Below are positions 29,663 to 31,835 of a stretch of 31,835 nt of DNA, in pieces. The stretch's first letter is position 1, and the number at the start of each line of letters is the position of its first letter. Below the pieces are notes generated by a model. The model was not told where the DNA came from. It saw nothing but the letters and a program-made list of their open reading frames with translations, and did no database searches. The DNA lies in the IMG/VR virus record IMGVR_UViG_3300046167_000396, positions 1-31,835 of that record; one strand, written 5' to 3'. Made by a program: the position numbers and the translations under genes. The stretch is from a virus.

Positions 29663-30262
29663 TCACACAATCCCGTGCAGTCTACGCCATACAACCCAAG
29701 TGATAGCTTGCATCTCATATGCCTTAAGCTTCTTGCGGTTAAACCTCACCTTGCTGCCTGCAATGGTATAGGCTTCTTGAATGTCACGATATTGTTTCAC
29801 CCCGATGTTAGTCTTGTCGCTTGTCATATTATGGCGTTCACCACGATAGATGTTCAAAGCATGGCCATCCACTGTGCAAGTATCGTCGCCCATGATGTTG
29901 CGGTAAAAGCTCACAATCTTCTGGCCGTTCAGCTTCTTGATCACGCCAGCATGGTCAGGCATAGTCTCAAGGATAGCCCAAGCTTTATCTCGCATGGCCT
30001 TATATGTGCTCGGCTTGCAGTATTCCACTGCCTGTCCATCCAAGAAAGCCTTGATCATATCATTGGTGTTACGAATGTTAATTGACCATTTGTTGTTAGG
30101 TGACAAAGCAGCCGCTACGCCAACCACAATGTGCAAGGGCATGTCATACTTCTTGGCCATAGCCTCAAAGGTAGCCTGTGCTTCAGCATACCACAGCACC
30201 CCGTTCAGCTTTTCCTCTTGGGTAGCCTTGCGGTAAATCTTAATGATGTTTTCAATGGTCAT
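29663..30262 (-). CDS. HhH-GPD-like DNA glycosylase-type protein, tentative
   Basis: A 199-residue helical protein. LNGQKIVSFYRNIMGD at 111-126 followed by VDGHALNIYRGERH at 131-144 resembles the helix-hairpin-helix and catalytic VDxH segment of base-excision glycosylases (usually L-P-G-x-G-x-K-T...VDTHV). D132 would be the catalytic Asp. Further upstream, AAALSPNNKWSINIRNTNDM is a block I recall from a recurrent phage family of unknown function. A role in base repair, or in modifying or counter-restricting DNA, would follow if the fold is correct. The GxG turn of the classical hairpin is only partly kept, so the match is tentative. Confidence 0.7.
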   Translation of the reverse strand: MTIENIIKIYRKATQEEKLNGVLWYAEAQATFEAMAKKYDMPLHIVVGVAAALSPNNKWSINIRNTNDMIKAFLDGQAVEYCKPSTYKAMRDKAWAILETMPDHAGVIKKLNGQKIVSFYRNIMGDDTCTVDGHALNIYRGERHNMTSDKTNIGVKQYRDIQEAYTIAGSKVRFNRKKLKAYEMQAITWVVWRRLHGIV

Positions 30263-30299
30263 GTTAGTCCCTCCGAATGTGTGTGTGTTAGCTTATTGA

Positions 30300-30322
30300 G
30301 ATACACCCTGTGCAGATGTATC
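30300..30322. promoter_or_regulatory. Intergenic hairpin in a 77-nt gap
   Basis: GATACA and TGTATC are perfect arms, with CTG/CAG pairing inside. The hairpin lies between the genes at 29663 and 30340, the longest untranslated gap in the leftward small-gene run. No U-tract follows it on the minus strand, so RNA processing or attenuation is as likely as termination. Confidence 0.35.
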
Positions 30323-30339
30323 CCCTAAGTCAACCGCTT

Positions 30340-30729
30340 TTATTGTGTGGTGAAGTATTTGCCTGTGCTTTGCACATATGTCCAAGCGTTCAAGAACTTA
30401 GCTACGTCCTTAGAAACCTCATGCATAGGGTGTAACGTCTCGGTTGAACCGTCCTGATACTCCAATGTGCAGGGCTGTCTTGTATCCCCAGGGACATGCA
30501 TGATACAAACCTGCCCATCTGTGAAGCCCATAGGCTCAACAAACTTGCGGTAATCCCGTTCATCCATCATGTAAGACGGTTCAAGGATGCCCTCCCAGTA
30601 GCCTATGCAATGCACTAGCCCACCTTGCAGCTCCCCCAGCGCCCTCTTAGTATCCACATGGCGCATAAACTTAGCTACGGCATGTGTGTCTGTGTTTTCG
30701 TCGATTGCGAATATGATCTTGTTCAGCAT
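30340..30729 (-). CDS. Hypothetical protein, 129 aa
   Basis: It begins MLNKIIFAIDENTDTHAVAK with GAGG 8 nt upstream, and includes GLVHCIGYWEGILEPSYMMD and MHVPGDTRQPCTLEYQDGST. The Tyr/Met/Asp-rich centre and short strands suggest a compact alpha/beta fold. No motif recognised. It lies early in the leftward transcript, where host-interaction genes usually sit. Confidence 0.7.
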   Translation of the reverse strand: MLNKIIFAIDENTDTHAVAKFMRHVDTKRALGELQGGLVHCIGYWEGILEPSYMMDERDYRKFVEPMGFTDGQVCIMHVPGDTRQPCTLEYQDGSTETLHPMHEVSKDVAKFLNAWTYVQSTGKYFTTQ

Positions 30730-30755
30730 CTGTCTAGCCTCTTATGTCTATGGGT

Positions 30756-30911
30756 TTACGCAAGCACATCTTGCAGGGTGGCTTCAATCACTTCAAACTC
30801 ACCCATAAGCTCCACTGCCTCAATCGCATCTAATTGTGATGCAGCCTTGACTAGCTTCATGTATACATCGCCTGTATCTTCACAGAAATATGTCACTTCA
30901 TACACTCGCAT
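30756..30911 (-). CDS. Hypothetical protein, 51 aa
   Basis: The start at 30911 (MRVYEVTYFCEDTGDVYMKL) has AAAGGGAAAACAA upstream; the longer frame to 30965 is out of context. The product is a small beta-beta-helix domain (AASQLDAIEAVELMGEFEVI). Function unknown. Confidence 0.68.
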   Translation of the reverse strand: MRVYEVTYFCEDTGDVYMKLVKAASQLDAIEAVELMGEFEVIEATLQDVLA

Positions 30912-30951
30912 TTGTTTTCCCTTTCGTGTTCTTACCCTAAGAAAGATCCAC

Positions 30952-31122
30952 CTAAAGCGGTGCACCTGTCAAGAGATAAGACGGGCCAAGAGTTCCATAT
31001 CTGCTTATTCTTGCAGCATCTCTTAGCCCTGTCTCTAGGCCATTATCGCTTTGCAGCTAGGCATAGGGCTTTATTCACAATGTCAAACAGCGTTCGGCCT
31101 GAGCCTCATAAGTTAAATCCAT
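30952..31122 (-). pseudogene. 56-aa gene with two compensating frame breaks
   Basis: The plain frame reads MDLTYEAQAERCLTL-stop. If one C is restored near 31087 and one A removed near 31044, the string becomes continuous: AERLFDIVNKAL, then CLAASDNGLETGLRDAARIS, then RYGTLGPSYLLTGAPL, with a stop at 30952. The net shift is zero, and start and stop lie in the same frame. An RBS-like AAGAG is 8 nt upstream. The compensating pattern suggests sequencing indels rather than decay. A GTG 39 nt upstream is an alternative start. Confidence 0.45.
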
Positions 31123-31161
31123 CGCCGTAACTCTTAGGCCTCGCCGCCTATTCCGTGTCAC

Positions 31162-31235
31162 TTAGGGTTCAACCCGTCTTGCCTTAACCGTGGCATTTAC
31201 TAATCAAGCTTGTCAACACTAAAGTTTAATCTCAT
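31162..31235 (-). pseudogene. Possible 24-aa gene with a one-base deletion
   Basis: The plain frame MRLNFSVDKLD is stopped by TAG TAA. If the TT after GA is read as TTT, the frame continues DLVNATVKARRVEP and stops at 31162. AGAGGGG stands 5-6 nt upstream of the ATG. Short and dependent on a guessed base, so only a candidate. Confidence 0.25.
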
Positions 31236-31369
31236 GTGCCCCTCTTGATTGCTAGGGCTTGCTCAGTGGCTCAGGTTGAAGCAGTGACCTGGTGTCGGTG
31301 TGCTTCGGTGTTTGCCTTCCGATGAATCAGTTATAGCCCGATACTTTCTGAGATAGCAAGAAGAAATTG

Positions 31370-31421
31370 CACATAAAGCTAAACTTTCTTGTAACCTTTT
31401 GATTTGTATAAGCTTTATGTG
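31370..31421. repeat. Perfect 11-bp inverted repeat CACATAAAGCT / AGCTTTATGTG
   Basis: Arms at 31370-31380 and 31411-31421 with a 30-nt AT-rich spacer containing TTTGTATA. The arm word CACATAA also occurs in the leader repeats at 11698 and 29595. The form suits an operator or a binding site for a pair of protein dimers. Confidence 0.7.
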
Positions 31422-31471
31422 GTTTTGATCTGTAATTGCAGGAAAGCTTGTGCGTGTATGTATATACTACC

Positions 31472-31609
31472 CGTGCGCACGTGCGTGTTCTTATTCCTGA
31501 ATGCGTGGGCTTGATGTCTTGGCAGGATGTCTGTGCATTAGCGCACCAAAGTCTTAGCTCTGTGCATCAACGCACAAGTTTATGCATCCCTATTGTGTTT
31601 CTGTGCACA
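31472..31609. repeat. Cluster of four GTGC-GCAC dyads
   Basis: CGTGCGCACG (31472-31481), GTGC-N6-GCAC (31533-31546), TGTGC-N6-GCACA (31561-31576) and TGTGCACA (31602-31609). Centre spacings are about 63, 29 and 37 nt. The second and third share the form TGTGCATnnnCGCAC. Such clusters are typical of regulator or initiator binding sites. Confidence 0.6.
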
Positions 31610-31835
31610 TGTATACAATGGGGGTGTTATATTGTAACACATGGCTAAAAGTCACTTCTTCAATGTGTATACAAATGTAATGAAAACAATGCTTTAGCAC
31701 ATGAGAATACGCCTGTTTTGATCTATTGCTTTGCCTATAGCCTAGGCATCATGAGCTTTTCCCTGTGAAAACAAAGGCTTAGCATATAAGCAAGGGGCGG
31801 GCGCTTGGGCCAGGTGGGGGTGCTACGTAGTGTGT

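Larger units (their letters stand above)
31236..31835. other. Dyad-rich control region without a convincing gene
   Basis: About 600 nt with no supported gene on either strand. It contains the 11-bp inverted repeat at 31370-31421, four GTGC/GCAC-centred dyads between 31472 and 31609, and GTGTTA-TATTG-TAACAC at 31624-31640. Repeated TGTATACAA(A)TG words occur near 31609 and 31668. Frames of 50 codons without start codons exist on the minus strand (31467-31270), and an 18-codon ATG frame on the plus strand (31641), but none has an RBS. The early leftward promoter, and possibly the replication origin, should lie here or just beyond the window. Confidence 0.55.

Noticed and set aside
30131-31026. 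Several plus-strand frames of 65-133 codons
   Set aside because: Antisense to coupled genes with proper RBS; no domain seen.
30967-31216. Three TTGACA words on the minus strand (30972, 31086, 31216) as -35 boxes
   Set aside because: No acceptable -10 lies 16-18 nt downstream of any of them, and all fall inside repaired coding (LLTG, LFDIV, SVDK).
31270-31467. Minus-strand open frame of about 65 codons in the control region
   Set aside because: No start codon and no RBS; it spans the inverted repeat arms; composition not protein-like enough.
31641-31697. 18-codon plus-strand ATG frame MAKSHFFNVYTNV... as a leader peptide or first rightward gene
   Set aside because: No ribosome-binding site at a suitable distance, and it ends in the window without continuation.

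Overview
The window looks like most of a tailed phage (podovirus-type) genome infecting a marine alphaproteobacterium, probably of the Rhodobacteraceae/roseobacter group. The replication and metabolism genes match the set I associate with roseophage SIO1 and the cobalamin-RNR cobaviruses: family A DNA polymerase, separate DnaB-like helicase and primase, T7 endonuclease I, adenosylcobalamin-dependent ribonucleotide reductase, ThyX and PhoH. This assignment rests on recognising protein families and was not checked by a database search. No RNA polymerase, terminase, portal or capsid gene lies in the window, and I see no obvious lysogeny repressor.

Layout. Positions 1-9313 (+ strand) are the end of the late operon: a Gln/Asn-rich virion protein cut by the window edge, a virion protein ending in a lysozyme-like domain, a small membrane protein, an acidic-tailed protein and two very large internal virion/ejection proteins. 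A bidirectional hairpin terminator (9332-9366) separates this from a leftward (- strand) cluster that fills 9389 to about 31235. Read in transcription order (right to left), that cluster has about 25 small accessory genes with one HhH-glycosylase-like protein, then tyrosine integrase, primase, ThyX, a paralogous cassette array (22.2-23.5 kb), more small genes, helicase, DNA polymerase, a possible ssDNA-binding protein, a Cas4-like Fe-S exonuclease, endonuclease I, a MazG-like pyrophosphohydrolase, class II RNR, glutaredoxin, tRNA-Arg(UCU), a GIY-YIG endonuclease, PhoH and a DUF3310 protein. Last comes a 67-aa gene with its own near-consensus sigma70 promoter. Roughly 600 nt at the right edge (31236-31835) carry no convincing gene and are rich in dyads; this is probably the control region between leftward early genes and whatever lies beyond the window.

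The genes fit one programme. RNR, glutaredoxin, MazG-like protein and ThyX supply and sanitise dNTPs; primase, helicase, polymerase, exonuclease and endonuclease I replicate and recombine DNA and degrade host DNA; the integrase suggests temperate capacity. Most leftward genes are translationally coupled by ATGA, TAATG or 8-nt overlaps, which let me place many genes of 24-60 codons.

Sequence quality matters. At least eight single-base frame breaks, mostly consistent with +1 insertions in short homopolymers, interrupt otherwise intact genes (about 393, 1280, 1580-1875 five times, 7656-7659, 16660-16685 twice, 31040-31090, 31210). Long-read indels concentrated near the contig ends are the simplest explanation, so the broken genes are probably intact in the real phage.
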